A DNA stretch of 64,000 nucleotides, taken from positions 2,728,001-2,792,000 of the forward strand of contig NZ_PDJE01000001.1 of the NCBI RefSeq assembly GCF_002563955.1, written 5' to 3'. Position numbers and translations under genes: made by a program. Of this stretch, positions 26,708 to 35,926 are shown piece after piece. This DNA comes from Paramicrobacterium agarici (GTDB lineage: Bacteria; Actinomycetota; Actinomycetes; Actinomycetales; Microbacteriaceae). Numbering within the stretch: the first letter of the stretch is position 1; every line of letters begins with the position of its first letter. Under the pieces are notes generated by a model. It did no database searches. It was not told where the DNA came from and saw only the letters and a list, made by a program, of their open reading frames with translations.

Positions 26708-27378
26708 GTCCGCAGCAGAAGCCGCCGCGCGTCGTGGCGGAGCTTGGCAGGCCCGAGACGCCCGAGGAGACAGCGGCGCGAAAGGCCGAGGACTCGCGCA
26801 AGTACCGGTCGCGCAAGACCGTCAGCAACCTGGTGTACTCCCTGCTGGCGACCCTCGGTCTCGTTCTCGTGATCGTGCTGATCGTTCCTCGCTCTGACAC
26901 GTCTCTGCTGCCCGACGTCGACTACCACGCCGCCGCAGCTGACGCGCAGGAGGTGCGTGACGAGGTCATCCTCGACCCCGAGCTGCCCGACGACTGGACG
27001 AGCAACGGCGCAAAGCTCAGCATCGTCGACGATCCCGCGATCTCTGACTGGTACATCGGCCTGATCACGCCCGATGAGCAGTTCATCGGCATCCGACAGG
27101 GCTTCGATGCCAATGCCACGTGGCAGTCGCAGCAGCTCGACGATTCTCTCGCCGACTCCACCATCACGATCGACGGCGTCACCTGGACGGTGTACGACAA
27201 TCGTGACGGCCAGAGCTCGAGCGACAACGGCAACATCGAATACGCCCTCGCGACAGAAGCGGGAACGAGCACAATACTCATCTTCGGCACCGCCGAGACG
27301 TCTGACTTCCGCACCGTCGCAGAAGCCGTCGCCGGTCAGGTCAAAGCCAATGCAGAACAGGTGAAAGGAAACAGCTGA
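26704..27378 (+). CDS. DUF4245 domain membrane-anchored protein
   Basis: 224 residues. A charged N-terminus ends in a membrane helix (about 44-62, [19 protein letters not shown]) followed by an outside domain with [13 protein letters not shown] and [13 protein letters not shown], the layout of DUF4245 proteins. Function is unknown. It overlaps xseB by four bases and the carbonic anhydrase by one, so it belongs to the xseA-xseB operon, a gene order seen in other Actinobacteria as far as I recall. Confidence 0.85.
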   Translation: MSPQQKPPRVVAELGRPETPEETAARKAEDSRKYRSRKTVSNLVYSLLATLGLVLVIVLIVPRSDTSLLPDVDYHAAAADAQEVRDEVILDPELPDDWTSNGAKLSIVDDPAISDWYIGLITPDEQFIGIRQGFDANATWQSQQLDDSLADSTITIDGVTWTVYDNRDGQSSSDNGNIEYALATEAGTSTILIFGTAETSDFRTVAEAVAGQVKANAEQVKGNS

Positions 27379-28010
27379 TGCCGCAGACGCGACCAGGCAA
27401 GGTATGGGCAGAGCTCGAAGATGGCAATCGTCGCTTCGTCGAAGGAACGCCGCTTCACCCTCACCAAGACACGCATCGCCGAGACAGCCTGGCGCACGAA
27501 CAGCATCCGCAAGCTGTCGTCATCGGCTGCTCTGACTCGCGCGTCGCTCACGAGATCCTCTTCGACCAGGGTCTCGGCGACTTGTTCGTCGTGCGCAATG
27601 CGGGCCAGGTCGCGTCGGAATCAGCCGTCGGGTCTCTCGAATACGCTGTCGGCCCGCTCAACGTTCCGCTTCTGATCGTGCTCGGCCATGCAGAGTGCGG
27701 CGCTGTCGCCGCCGCCGTCGAATCTCAGAAGCCGGATGCTGCCCCGCTGCCACCCGCGATCGACAGTCTCGTTCAGCAGATCGTCCCGTCCGTGCACGAA
27801 GCCGCGACGTCCGCGGGAGTCGCGGCAGGTGACGCAGACCGAGCAGAGGTCGGGCAGCTGCACGTCCGGCGCACGATCTCACGAATTCTGGAGCAGTCCG
27901 AGATGATCAGCGACGCTGTTGCGAACAACACGCTGGGCATCGTCGGAGCGACCTACAATGTCGCCGATGGAGCTGTCGCCGTCAACACCATGATCGGCTT
28001 CATCGACTGA
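27378..28010 (+). CDS. Beta-class carbonic anhydrase
   Basis: 210-residue zinc enzyme that interconverts CO2 and bicarbonate. Zinc ligands are visible: C and D in VIGCSDSRVAHEILFDQG and H and C in VLGHAECGAV. The conserved LFVVRNAGQV and the C-terminal VVGATYNVADGAV-like ending (IVGATYNVADGAVAV) are present. The start ATG overlaps the DUF4245 stop (TGATG). Likely supplies bicarbonate for carboxylases and pH balance. Confidence 0.95.
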   Translation: MPQTRPGKVWAELEDGNRRFVEGTPLHPHQDTHRRDSLAHEQHPQAVVIGCSDSRVAHEILFDQGLGDLFVVRNAGQVASESAVGSLEYAVGPLNVPLLIVLGHAECGAVAAAVESQKPDAAPLPPAIDSLVQQIVPSVHEAATSAGVAAGDADRAEVGQLHVRRTISRILEQSEMISDAVANNTLGIVGATYNVADGAVAVNTMIGFID

Positions 28011-28070
28011 GGTCATTGACGCCCCGCACATCAACCGCGCAGTGATGCGCAGACCATAGAGGAGGATCCC

Positions 28071-29465
28071 GTGGCTGACACCGAGTACCGCATCGAGCAC
28101 GACACGATGGGCGAGGTGCGTGTGCCCATCAACGCTCTCTACAGCGCGCAGACGCAGCGTGCCGTGCAGAACTTCCCCATCTCAGGCTCGGGGCTCGAGT
28201 CTGCGCAGATTTCGGCCTTGGCGCGCATCAAGAAATCGGCGGCGCTCGCGAACAAGCAGCTGGGCGTGCTCGACGGTGACATTGCCGATGCCATTGCCTC
28301 AGCTGCCGATGAGGTGATCTCCGGCGCGCACGACGACCAGTTCCCCGTTGACACCTACCAGACCGGCTCAGGAACGTCGTCGAACATGAACATGAACGAG
28401 GTTCTCGCGACCCTCGCCACGCAGCGCCTCGGCAGTCCCGTTCACCCGAACGACCACGTCAACTGCTCGCAGTCGTCGAACGATGTGTTCCCGACATCAG
28501 TGCATATCGCCGTCACCGGAGCCCTCATCGACGATCTCGTTCCCGCGCTTGACCACCTCGCCGTGGCGCTCGAGGCAAAAGCCGAGCTGTGGAAAGATGC
28601 CGTGAAGTCCGGGCGCACCCACCTCATGGACGCGACGCCCGTGACGCTCGGTCAGGAGTTCGGCGGATACGCCCGCCAGATTCGTCTGGGCATCGAGCGC
28701 GTCCGCGCGTCACTCACGCGTGTGGCCGAGGTTCCTCTCGGCGGCACCGCGACCGGCACGGGAATCAACACGCCGAAGGGCTTTCCGCAGCTCGTCATCT
28801 CACTGCTGCAAGACGAGACCGAGCTTCCCATCACCGAGGCAGAGGACCACTTCGAGGCGCAGGCCAACCGCGACGGGCTCGTCGAGGCATCGGGAGCACT
28901 GCGCTCCATCGCGGTGAGCCTCACCAAGATCTGCAACGATCTTCGGTGGATGGGATCGGGGCCGAACACCGGTCTCGGCGAGCTGCACATCCCCGACCTG
29001 CAGCCGGGATCCTCGATCATGCCCGGCAAAGTGAACCCCGTCATTCCCGAGGCGGTTCTCATGGTGGCGGCGCGTGTTGTCGGCAATGACGCGACGATCG
29101 CGTGGGGCGGAGCATCCGGCTCCTTTGAGCTCAACGTGCAGATTCCCGTCATGGGAACCGCACTGCTCGAATCGATCCGCCTGCTGTCGAACGCGTCGCG
29201 CGTTCTCGCCGACAAGACGATCGACGACCTCGAGGCGAACGTTGAGCGCGCGGCAGAGCTCGCGGGAATGTCACCGTCGACGGTGACCCCGCTCAACAAG
29301 ATCATCGGCTACGAAGCCGGATCGAAGATCGCCAAGCACTCGGTCGCCAAGAACATCACGGTGCGCGAAGCCGTGATCGAGCTCGGGTATGTCGAGCGCG
29401 GCGAGATCACCGAGGAGCAGCTGGATGCTGCGCTCGATCTGCTCTCCATGACTCACCCGAACTGA
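28071..29465 (+). CDS. fumC: Class II fumarate hydratase
   Basis: 464-residue TCA-cycle enzyme that interconverts fumarate and malate. Family signatures are present: [51 protein letters not shown] (catalytic His) and [16 protein letters not shown], the fumarate lyase signature. The start is GTG 28071 with AGGAGG upstream. The final 50 residues form the usual small C-terminal domain ([12 protein letters not shown]). Confidence 0.97.
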   Translation: MADTEYRIEHDTMGEVRVPINALYSAQTQRAVQNFPISGSGLESAQISALARIKKSAALANKQLGVLDGDIADAIASAADEVISGAHDDQFPVDTYQTGSGTSSNMNMNEVLATLATQRLGSPVHPNDHVNCSQSSNDVFPTSVHIAVTGALIDDLVPALDHLAVALEAKAELWKDAVKSGRTHLMDATPVTLGQEFGGYARQIRLGIERVRASLTRVAEVPLGGTATGTGINTPKGFPQLVISLLQDETELPITEAEDHFEAQANRDGLVEASGALRSIAVSLTKICNDLRWMGSGPNTGLGELHIPDLQPGSSIMPGKVNPVIPEAVLMVAARVVGNDATIAWGGASGSFELNVQIPVMGTALLESIRLLSNASRVLADKTIDDLEANVERAAELAGMSPSTVTPLNKIIGYEAGSKIAKHSVAKNITVREAVIELGYVERGEITEEQLDAALDLLSMTHPN

Positions 29466-29478
29466 TCGCGTTTTGCAG

Positions 29479-29511
29479 CGGGCGGAGGAACCACTGCGGC
29501 TCCTCCGCCCG
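29479..29511. terminator. Hairpin between fumC and the convergent SDR gene
   Basis: Perfect 11-base stem, CGGGCGGAGGA (29479-29489) with TCCTCCGCCCG (29501-29511), loop 11 bases. No long T run, so it is probably a bidirectional intrinsic terminator of moderate strength. Confidence 0.7.
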
Positions 29512-29520
29512 TTGCTGCGT

Positions 29521-30234
29521 TCACACCGTCTGGAACGCTCCCGCGTAGAACAGCGCCGGATCGTGCGCAAGCGCGTCCTTGACCGTGCGGCTCCAGTCGT
29601 CGACGACGACCTCGACCCGGCGGGCCTCGAGGCCGTCTAGCGTTGCTCGGGCCACCTCTGCCGGGTGGATCTTCGGTCCGTCGTACCCGGCCGAGATGTC
29701 GGTGTCTGCGGCGCCGAGGTGCACGCCTTGCACGAGAGTGCCGTGCTCGGCCAGCTCAAGCCGAACACCGTTCACCATGTTCCACTCGGCCGCCTTGGCT
29801 ACCGCGTACGGAGCCGCGCCCGGGAAGGAGAACCACGAGAGAGCCGAAAGAACGGTCGTGATCGCACCGCCTCCGTTCGCCGCGAGCACGGGAGCAAAGC
29901 TTCTGATCACGTCGAGCGTCCCGAACAGGTGCGTGTCGAGTTCGCTGCGCAGCTCGGCGAGATCCGACCCGACGAGCGTCCCTCCCGCTTGAACCCCGGC
30001 GTTGTTGATCAGCAGCGTCACATCGCTCGCCTCCTCTGCGGCCCGCGCGATGCTGTCGTGATCGAGCAGATCGAGGTGCAGCACCTCGACGCCAGCGATG
30101 TCGACGGCGCGTGGATTCCGCGCGGTCGCGTAAACCCGGGCGACTCCCCGCCGTTTCAGCTCACGCACGAACTCGCGGCCGATTCCACGGTTCGCCCCAG
30201 TGACGAGTGCAACCTGGTCAGAGATATTCATCAT
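29521..30234 (-). CDS. SDR family oxidoreductase
   Basis: 237 residues with an intact classical SDR fold: VALVTGANRGIGREFV (NAD(P) loop), TLLINNAGVQAGG, a serine strand TTVLSALSWFSFPG, and YAVAKAAEW as the YxxxK pair. The ribosome site AGAAGGA precedes ATG 30234. It is divergent from a MerR regulator gene with a 14-base perfect palindrome between, so it is probably the regulated target. Substrate unknown. Confidence 0.9.
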   Translation of the reverse strand: MMNISDQVALVTGANRGIGREFVRELKRRGVARVYATARNPRAVDIAGVEVLHLDLLDHDSIARAAEEASDVTLLINNAGVQAGGTLVGSDLAELRSELDTHLFGTLDVIRSFAPVLAANGGGAITTVLSALSWFSFPGAAPYAVAKAAEWNMVNGVRLELAEHGTLVQGVHLGAADTDISAGYDGPKIHPAEVARATLDGLEARRVEVVVDDWSRTVKDALAHDPALFYAGAFQTV

Positions 30235-30289
30235 GATCCTTCTGTGTGTGACGTCGCACCGGGCGGCACGACAGCATCACGGTACGAGT

Positions 30290-30303
30290 TGACACCGGTG
30301 TCA
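30290..30303. promoter_or_regulatory. 14-bp perfect palindrome, probable MerR operator
   Basis: TGACACCGGTGTCA lies in the 151-base divergent region between the SDR and MerR genes, nearer the SDR start. MerR proteins bind such dyads in the spacer of the promoter they control. TTGACA (30289-30294) overlaps the left arm. Confidence 0.6.
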
Positions 30304-30385
30304 GATGCAAGCGAGAGCCTCTGGGCATACTCAGCGGTGACAGAGCGTTGTCACTCGCGACGGCAGCATTCGGAGGGTGCACGAC

Positions 30386-30745
30386 GTGAATATCGGCGAG
30401 CTTGCAGCGAGAACCGGCACGAGCGCGCGCTCGCTGCGCTATTACGAGCAGCGCGGCATGCTGGAGGCTGAGCGGACGCTCGGCGGCTGGCGGGACTACC
30501 CCGAGAGCGCTGTCGACCGCGTCACACTGATTCGCACGCTCCTCGAGGCCGGTGTGCCGACGCAGACGATCGTTGAGATCATTCCGTGCGAGCACCTGGG
30601 GCAGCCGACGACGGAGATGATCGATCTGCTCGAGACTGAGCGCGATCGCCTTGATGCGAACGTCAGCGATCTTGTACGAGCGCGGAACCGTCTGACAGCG
30701 ATGATTCAGGCAGCGCAATCATCGCGCGGGGAACTCACTGTCTGA
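30386..30745 (+). CDS. MerR family transcriptional regulator
   Basis: 119 residues. NIGELAARTGTSARSLRYYE and QRGMLEAERTLGGWRDY form the winged helix-turn-helix and first wing typical of MerR; a dimerisation helix (LIDLLETERDRLDANVSDLV) ends the protein. There is no cysteine cluster for metal or iron-sulfur binding, apart from a single C in IIPCEHLG, so the signal is unclear. GTG 30386 is chosen since GGAGG lies nine bases upstream; GTG 30377 is possible. Confidence 0.88.
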   Translation: MNIGELAARTGTSARSLRYYEQRGMLEAERTLGGWRDYPESAVDRVTLIRTLLEAGVPTQTIVEIIPCEHLGQPTTEMIDLLETERDRLDANVSDLVRARNRLTAMIQAAQSSRGELTV

Positions 30746-30751
30746 CCGCGT

Positions 30752-31735
30752 TCACCAGCGACCATGCACGAGTTCGCGGAAGCGCGCGTCGTAGATCTCC
30801 CTCACGAGTCTGCTGTAGCTGTCGGGCAGAGGGCCGGCGTCGCCAGCCGCGGCGTTCGAGCGAGCTTGCGCGACGGAACGCGCTCCGGGAATCACGGTGG
30901 TGACCCCGGGCTGCTGAGCGACCCACGCGATCGCCGCCTGCGCTGGAGTCAACGATGCTGGTGCGTGAGCGGCTAAGTCCTGTGCTGCTTCGACTCCCTC
31001 GGCGAAGTCGATCCCCGAGAACGTCTCTCCCACGTCGAATGCGTCTCCGGCCCTGTTGAATGAGCGATGGTCATTCGCAGCGAACGTCGTACCCTCGCCG
31101 TATCGAGCGGTCAGCAGCCCCGAGGCGAGCGGCACACGCGCGATGACTCCGACCCCCGCCTCAGCGGCGGCGGGCAGCACCTCGTCGAGCGGCTTGAGCC
31201 GGAAGGCGTTGAGGATGATCTGCACCGTCGCCGTTCCGGAGCGCGCGATCGCGGCGAGCGCCTGGTCACACTGCTCAACGCTCACTCCGTAGCTGGCGAT
31301 GGCTCCGTCATCGACGAGCGTGTCGAGAGCATCGAACACCTCGTCGCTGTGGAACACAGCCGTCGGCGGGCAATGCAGCTGCACGAGATCAAGTGTTTCC
31401 ATACCCAGATTGCGTCGCGAGCGATCCGTCCATGCGCGAAAGTTCTCGAGAACGTAGTTCTCGGGAATCTGGTCGACCCTGCGCCCCATCTTTGTCGCGA
31501 TGGTCAGCGGCACGTCCGGACGCGCCGCGCGGAATCGCCCGATGATGCTCTCGCTTCTGCCGTCACCGTAGACGTCGGCCGTGTCGAAGAACGTCACACC
31601 CGCCTCAACCGAGGCGTCGAGCACAGCGAGGGCGTCATCTTCGGAGACGTCTCCCCAGTCGCCGCCCAGCTGCCAGGTTCCCAGCCCCACCGCCGACACG
31701 GAACGGCCCGTTCTCCCCAAGATTCGTTGTTCCAT
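30752..31735 (-). CDS. Aldo/keto reductase
   Basis: 327-residue NADPH-dependent TIM-barrel reductase. The tetrad is visible: D and Y in FFDTADVYGDGRSE, K in TIATKMGRR, and H in LVQLHCPPT; the C-terminal VTTVIPGARSVAQARSNAAA binds the NADP phosphate. The start ATG 31735 has TAGGAT six bases upstream and no clear ribosome site, so it is likely leaderless. It lies 16 bases after the prepilin peptidase stop. Substrate unknown. Confidence 0.93.
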   Translation of the reverse strand: MEQRILGRTGRSVSAVGLGTWQLGGDWGDVSEDDALAVLDASVEAGVTFFDTADVYGDGRSESIIGRFRAARPDVPLTIATKMGRRVDQIPENYVLENFRAWTDRSRRNLGMETLDLVQLHCPPTAVFHSDEVFDALDTLVDDGAIASYGVSVEQCDQALAAIARSGTATVQIILNAFRLKPLDEVLPAAAEAGVGVIARVPLASGLLTARYGEGTTFAANDHRSFNRAGDAFDVGETFSGIDFAEGVEAAQDLAAHAPASLTPAQAAIAWVAQQPGVTTVIPGARSVAQARSNAAAGDAGPLPDSYSRLVREIYDARFRELVHGRW

Positions 31736-31741
31736 ACAACG

Positions 31742-31747
31742 ATCCTA
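31742..31747 (-). promoter_or_regulatory. Leaderless-type -10 element of the aldo/keto reductase gene
   Basis: Minus-strand TAGGAT, six-base spacer, ATG at 31735. Confidence 0.6.
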
Positions 31748-31751
31748 TGGC

Positions 31752-32318
31752 TCAGGCAGCACGGACGATGGATGCGAGCACGCCGAACCAGAAGCCGACG
31801 AGCAGGAACGGTCCGAAGGGAATGCGATGGCTTGCGGCCCTCTGCTGCGTCGCCATTGCCCACGCGCCCGCGACGGCGCCGAAGAGAAATGCAGCCGCGA
31901 CTCCGACGATGACCCCAGTGGCGCCGAGCGCACCGAGAAGAAGGCCAAGGACTCCGACGAGCTTGACGTCGCCCATGCCCATACCGCCGAGAACGTGCAT
32001 GAGCCCGAACGCCGCAATCGACGCGGCGGCGATGACGATGGCGAAGACAGGTGAGCTCCCGCTGGCCATCGCGTGCGCGAGCACGCTGACCAGAGCGATC
32101 GGATAGCACGGAAGCACGAGAGCGTTGGGCAGGCGGTGCTCCGCGATGTCCGCGTCGATGAGTGGCCAGGTGACGACGGCGACCGCGCCCAATCCGAGGA
32201 GGAGCCAACTCCAGCCCGCAGCCAGCGACAGAACGAGGCCGGTCGTGACGAGCGTCGCGGCCATCGGCAGCCACCGGCCGACGGATCTCGTCGCCTGCGC
32301 CGTGCCGCCCTCGGTCAT
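31752..32318 (-). CDS. A24 family prepilin peptidase
   Basis: 188-residue membrane aspartic peptidase of the TadV/PilD type that trims prepilin leaders. The two catalytic aspartates are in LIDADIAEHRLPNALVLP and GMGMGDVKLVGVLG. About six membrane helices are present, and the N-terminal methylase domain of long PilD enzymes is missing, as is common in Actinobacteria. No pilin genes are in the window, so its substrate is encoded elsewhere. Confidence 0.9.
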   Translation of the reverse strand: MTEGGTAQATRSVGRWLPMAATLVTTGLVLSLAAGWSWLLLGLGAVAVVTWPLIDADIAEHRLPNALVLPCYPIALVSVLAHAMASGSSPVFAIVIAAASIAAFGLMHVLGGMGMGDVKLVGVLGLLLGALGATGVIVGVAAAFLFGAVAGAWAMATQQRAASHRIPFGPFLLVGFWFGVLASIVRAA

Positions 32319-32360
32319 GCACAGGACTCTAGCGCGATGACAGTCCGCTCGCGCCGGTTA

Positions 32361-32393
32361 TCCACAGGCCGGGGTGCGTCCCCGGCCTGTGGA
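32361..32393 (-). terminator. Perfect 14-bp hairpin downstream of phoH, containing a DnaA-box match
   Basis: TCCACAGGCCGGGG (32361-32374) pairs exactly with 32380-32393 across a five-base loop. It directly follows the PhoH-family stop (32399) on the minus strand, so a terminator role is likely, although no T tract follows. TTATCCACA at 32359-32367 equals the consensus DnaA box. Confidence 0.65.
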
Positions 32394-32398
32394 TGCGG

Positions 32399-33775
32399 TC
32401 AAGCGATCTCCGTACCCTCGAGCAGCTCTGTCACGAGTGCGGCGATGGCACTGCGCTCGGAACGCGTGAGGGTCACGTGTCCGAAGAGCGACTGGCCCTT
32501 GAGCGTCTCGATCACCGACGCGACACCGTCGTGCCTTCCGACGCGAAGGTTGTCACGTTGGGCCACATCGTGCGTCAGCACCACGCGGGAGTTCTGTCCG
32601 ATACGCGAGAGCACGGTGAGCAGAACGTTCCGCTCGAGAGACTGAGCCTCGTCGACGATGACGAACGCGTCGTGCAGCGAACGCCCGCGGATGTGCGTAA
32701 GCGGAAGCACTTCGATCAGGCCCCGCTCGATCACCTCATCGACGACGTTCTGCGACACGACCGACCCGAGCGTGTCGTACACGGCTTGTCCCCAGGGGTT
32801 CATCTTGTCGCCCTGGTCTCCCGGGAGGTACCCGAGTTCCTGGCCGCCGACAGCGTACAGCGGGCGGAAGACCATGATCTTGCGGTGCATCTGACGCTCG
32901 AGCACTGCTTCGAGACCGGCGCAGAGAGCCAGCGCGGACTTCCCCGTTCCGGCTCGCCCTCCCAGCGACACGATTCCAACGCTTGGATCGAGAAGCAGAT
33001 CGATGGCGATGCGCTGCTCGGCCGAGCGCCCTCGAAGACCGAAGACTTCACGGTCTCCGTTCACGAGCTTCGCCGATCCATCTGAGGCGATGCGGCCCAA
33101 TGCGGAGCCGCGCTCGGAGTGGATGACCAGCCCCGTGTTCACGGGAAGCCCGTCCGCGTGCGTGCCGGGGAGTCGTTCGGTCTCGTAGAGCGCAGACATG
33201 TCGTCTGCTCCCACGTGAACCTGCGCAAGGCCCGTCCAGCTTTCATCGACGGCTAGCTCCGCGCGATATTCCTCGGCAGCGAGCCCAATAGACGATGCTT
33301 TCACGCGCATCGGCAGATCTTTCGACACGACGGTGACATCGAGCCCGTCGTTTGCGAGGTTCTGCGCAACGGCAAGGATTCGCGAGTCGTTGTCGCCGAG
33401 TTGCAGGCCGCTCGGCAGCACCGTCATGTTGCTGTGATTGAGCTCGACGCGCAGGCTTCCGCCCGCGCCGACGGGCACCGCGAAGTCGAGTCTGCCGTTC
33501 TTGACGCGCAGGTCGTCAAGCAGGCGCAGGGCTTGTCGGGCGAAGTATCCGATCTCGGGATCGTGACGCTTCTTCTCGAGCTCCCCCACTACGACGACGG
33601 GAATCACAACAGCGTGCTCCGCGAACCGGAACAGCGCTCGTGGGTCAGACAGCAGAACAGACGTGTCGAGCACGTACGTGCGCTCCGTCTGGATCACCGA
33701 AGAAGTGTCGGCGGATTGAGGATCCGATTGCCTTTCTGTCGACGGTGTCATCTGCGTGGTGTCACTGGCAGTCAC
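32399..33775 (-). CDS. PhoH family ATPase with N-terminal PIN domain (PhoH2 type)
   Basis: 458 residues. The N-terminal PIN RNase domain (about 30-165) begins [19 protein letters not shown], with acidic residues D and later DNDSRILA. The C-terminal PhoH ATPase/helicase domain (about 245-450) has Walker [11 protein letters not shown] and Walker [11 protein letters not shown]. PhoH2 proteins are proposed RNA helicase-nucleases. GTG 33775 follows GGAG; other in-frame starts (ATG 33751 or GTG 33877) are possible. An inverted repeat lies 90-107 bases upstream. Confidence 0.92.
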   Translation of the reverse strand: MTASDTTQMTPSTERQSDPQSADTSSVIQTERTYVLDTSVLLSDPRALFRFAEHAVVIPVVVVGELEKKRHDPEIGYFARQALRLLDDLRVKNGRLDFAVPVGAGGSLRVELNHSNMTVLPSGLQLGDNDSRILAVAQNLANDGLDVTVVSKDLPMRVKASSIGLAAEEYRAELAVDESWTGLAQVHVGADDMSALYETERLPGTHADGLPVNTGLVIHSERGSALGRIASDGSAKLVNGDREVFGLRGRSAEQRIAIDLLLDPSVGIVSLGGRAGTGKSALALCAGLEAVLERQMHRKIMVFRPLYAVGGQELGYLPGDQGDKMNPWGQAVYDTLGSVVSQNVVDEVIERGLIEVLPLTHIRGRSLHDAFVIVDEAQSLERNVLLTVLSRIGQNSRVVLTHDVAQRDNLRVGRHDGVASVIETLKGQSLFGHVTLTRSERSAIAALVTELLEGTEIA

Positions 33776-33863
33776 GTCCGGCTCCAACCCCGAGCGAATC
33801 CGCTCGGCTCTTATGGCGAGTCGACCGGGCGTCTGGTTCGAGTCGATCTTGCCGGCCGGCTCG

Positions 33864-33882
33864 ATCAGGTAATTCACCTGAT
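33864..33882. promoter_or_regulatory. 19-bp inverted repeat upstream of the PhoH-family gene
   Basis: ATCAGGT (33864-33870) and ACCTGAT (33876-33882) are perfect 7-base arms five bases apart. It sits in the 182-base region between the aminotransferase gene and the PhoH-family gene, where the promoter should be. Candidate operator; no partner regulator identified. Confidence 0.5.
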
Positions 33883-33957
33883 ACGGCTGACGCTACGACT
33901 CGGAGACGTCGATGGCGCCGCGCCACGCCGCACCAGGTCGGGCCGGCACGGTGAACA

Positions 33958-35079
33958 TCACGTGTCGTACGAGGAGCGGTACACGAGCAGAGCCTGCTTC
34001 AGCATCCGAAGAGTTGGGTCACCTGTGCCCGCGTGGATGCTGAAGCGCACGGCGCCCTGGCGAGACGTCGTGGTCAATCCCGTGTTGTGCAAGGCGGCCC
34101 CCAGTGCGGCGAGCCTTCCCTCATCGGGCCTCACGACGACGATTCCCGACTGCTCGGCTCCCGAGCGAGGCGACACGACCGGCAGGTCGACGGAGTCGAG
34201 CATCTCAATGACCTCGCCCACGCGATCGAGCACCGCGTCTTCGATCTGGTCGATTCCGACGTCATTCACTTCCTCGATCGCCGCGGCAAGCCGAGCCTCG
34301 GCAACGTAGTCGGGCCCCGACGTCGTGAACGCGAGTGCTTCGCCGCTCGCGGGCTGCGGCACATGCCCCCACGGCTCATATTCTGGCGTTCCCGTGTAGC
34401 CGGAGATGACCGGGTCAAGGCGTTCGAGCGCGCGATCGCTGAACGAGAGAAACCCGGTTCCCCACCCGGCGCGCAGCCATTTCTGACCGCCGGTCGCGAC
34501 GACATCTGCCGCCTCATAGGCGGCGTCGACGACCCCTGCGCCCTGAATCGCATCGACAATGAGAATCCGGTCGCCGATCACCTCTCGAATCGCGCCGAGG
34601 TCGGCGCGGTGTCCCGTACGCGCGTCGACGAGCGAGACCGCGACGGCGGTGACCTCGTCGTTCAGCGCTCGAGTGAGGATCTCGGGGGCGACGCGCACGT
34701 CGTCACCGTCGATCCACGTGATCGAGAGCCGGTCGAGCGCGGTCTGCGCCCGCACGGCGGCAACCGGGAGGCTCGGAAACTCGTTCCGCGACATGACGAC
34801 GTGTCCGTCCAGCGCGAACATGACGCGCAGAAGCGCGGTGCTCGTGTTGGGCTGAGCGATGATGTTCGCGGCGGGGTGGCCGGTCATCGCGCTGACAGCA
34901 TCCGCCAATCGATCATCGTGGGTCTGCGTTCGGTCGCCTGCTCCGAACCGCATGCGCGAAAGGGCGTCGTATTCGGCCCTCAGCTCGGCGCGAACGGTCG
35001 CGGAAACCGGGCCGATGGAGGCGTAGTTGAGATATCCCGGCTCTTCGAGAAACGTCTCGCGAAACTGCTCAAGCGTCAC
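33958..35079 (-). CDS. Class V-fold PLP-dependent aminotransferase
   Basis: 373 residues. The PLP lysine is in VVATGGQKWLRAGWGTGFLS and the cofactor aspartate in ILIVDAIQGAGVVD. The N-terminal YLNYASIGPVSATVRAEL is like that of cysteine desulfurase-related enzymes, but there is no catalytic cysteine loop, so a desulfurase role is unlikely. The start is GTG 35079 with GGAGG upstream, one base after the uppS stop; the two are clearly co-transcribed. Substrate unknown. Confidence 0.9.
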   Translation of the reverse strand: MTLEQFRETFLEEPGYLNYASIGPVSATVRAELRAEYDALSRMRFGAGDRTQTHDDRLADAVSAMTGHPAANIIAQPNTSTALLRVMFALDGHVVMSRNEFPSLPVAAVRAQTALDRLSITWIDGDDVRVAPEILTRALNDEVTAVAVSLVDARTGHRADLGAIREVIGDRILIVDAIQGAGVVDAAYEAADVVATGGQKWLRAGWGTGFLSFSDRALERLDPVISGYTGTPEYEPWGHVPQPASGEALAFTTSGPDYVAEARLAAAIEEVNDVGIDQIEDAVLDRVGEVIEMLDSVDLPVVSPRSGAEQSGIVVVRPDEGRLAALGAALHNTGLTTTSRQGAVRFSIHAGTGDPTLRMLKQALLVYRSSYDT

Positions 35080-35080
35080 G

Positions 35081-35866
35081 TCAGCCTCCGAACCGGCGGC
35101 TTCTGCCGACGTAGTCGCGAATCGCTCTGAGAAAGTCGACCTCGCGCAGGTCGGGCCCGAGCGCCTCGACGAAGTAGAACTCGCTGTGCGCGCTCTGCCA
35201 CAGCATGAAGTCCGAGAGGCGCTGCTCCCCCGAGGTGCGGATCACGAGATCAGGATCAGGCTGACCGCCCGTGTACAGGTGCTCGCCGATCATGTCGGGA
35301 GTGAGCATGTCGGCCAGCTCTTCGAGGCTTCGCCCCTCGAGCTCGTGCTCACGCACGATCTCCCGCATGGCGTCGACGATCTCAGTGCGCCCGCCGTAGC
35401 CGACGGCGAGGTTGATGTGCAGGCCGTTCTTGCCGTCCGTGCGGCGCTCTGCGGCCTCAAGCACCTGCGTGAGCTGCTCGGGAAGGCACCCCGAGTTTCC
35501 GACGTGCTTGATGCGCCAGTCGCGAAACCGAGAGACGTCGTCTGCGAGATCGGCGATGATCTCTATCAGGGCGTCGATCTCGTCGCTCGCACGGTGCGCC
35601 AGGTTGTCGCTCGAGAGCAGATACAGCGTCACGACTTCGATGCCGAGGTCGTCGCACCAGGTGAGAAACTCGCGCATCTTCGCGGCGCCGGCTCGATGCC
35701 CGTGAGCAGCCGTCTCGTACCCGAGCTGCTTTGCCCAGCGCCTGTTGCCGTCGATGATCATTCCCACGTGATGCGGCATCATTTCGGGCGTCAGGGCGCG
35801 ACGGAGGCGCTTCTGGTACAGGTTGTAGAGCAGCCCGCGCCCGATCGGTTCCGTGGTGTTCTTCAC
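35081..35866 (-). CDS. uppS: Isoprenyl transferase (cis-prenyl, UppS family)
   Basis: 261-residue cis-prenyltransferase that extends allylic diphosphates with IPP, making the lipid carrier for cell-wall synthesis. The catalytic aspartate is in VGMIIDGNRRWAKQLGYE; LYLLSSDNLAHRASDE, VGYGGRTEIVDA and the C-terminal VIRTSGEQRLSDFMLWQSAH are the conserved blocks. The chain length made (C15, C50 or C55) cannot be read off. Divergent from trhA with about 60 bases between. Confidence 0.95.
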   Translation of the reverse strand: MKNTTEPIGRGLLYNLYQKRLRRALTPEMMPHHVGMIIDGNRRWAKQLGYETAAHGHRAGAAKMREFLTWCDDLGIEVVTLYLLSSDNLAHRASDEIDALIEIIADLADDVSRFRDWRIKHVGNSGCLPEQLTQVLEAAERRTDGKNGLHINLAVGYGGRTEIVDAMREIVREHELEGRSLEELADMLTPDMIGEHLYTGGQPDPDLVIRTSGEQRLSDFMLWQSAHSEFYFVEALGPDLREVDFLRAIRDYVGRSRRFGG

Positions 35867-35914
35867 ATGGACACGTTAGTCCACAGTCGCCGTTCGGTTC
35901 ACAGGCGCCTGCCG

Positions 35915-35920
35915 TATTCT
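35915..35920 (+). promoter_or_regulatory. Leaderless-type -10 element of trhA
   Basis: TATTCT, six-base spacer, ATG 35927; no ribosome site precedes the ATG. Confidence 0.6.
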
Positions 35921-35926
35921 TGGTCC

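Noticed and set aside
32359-32367. Possible replication origin signal
   Set aside because: One DnaA box only; no dnaA, dnaN or gyr genes and no AT-rich unwinding region.
35027-35926. Extension of the trhA frame upstream
   Set aside because: Antisense to uppS; ATG 35927 with the -10 element fits the known size of the family.
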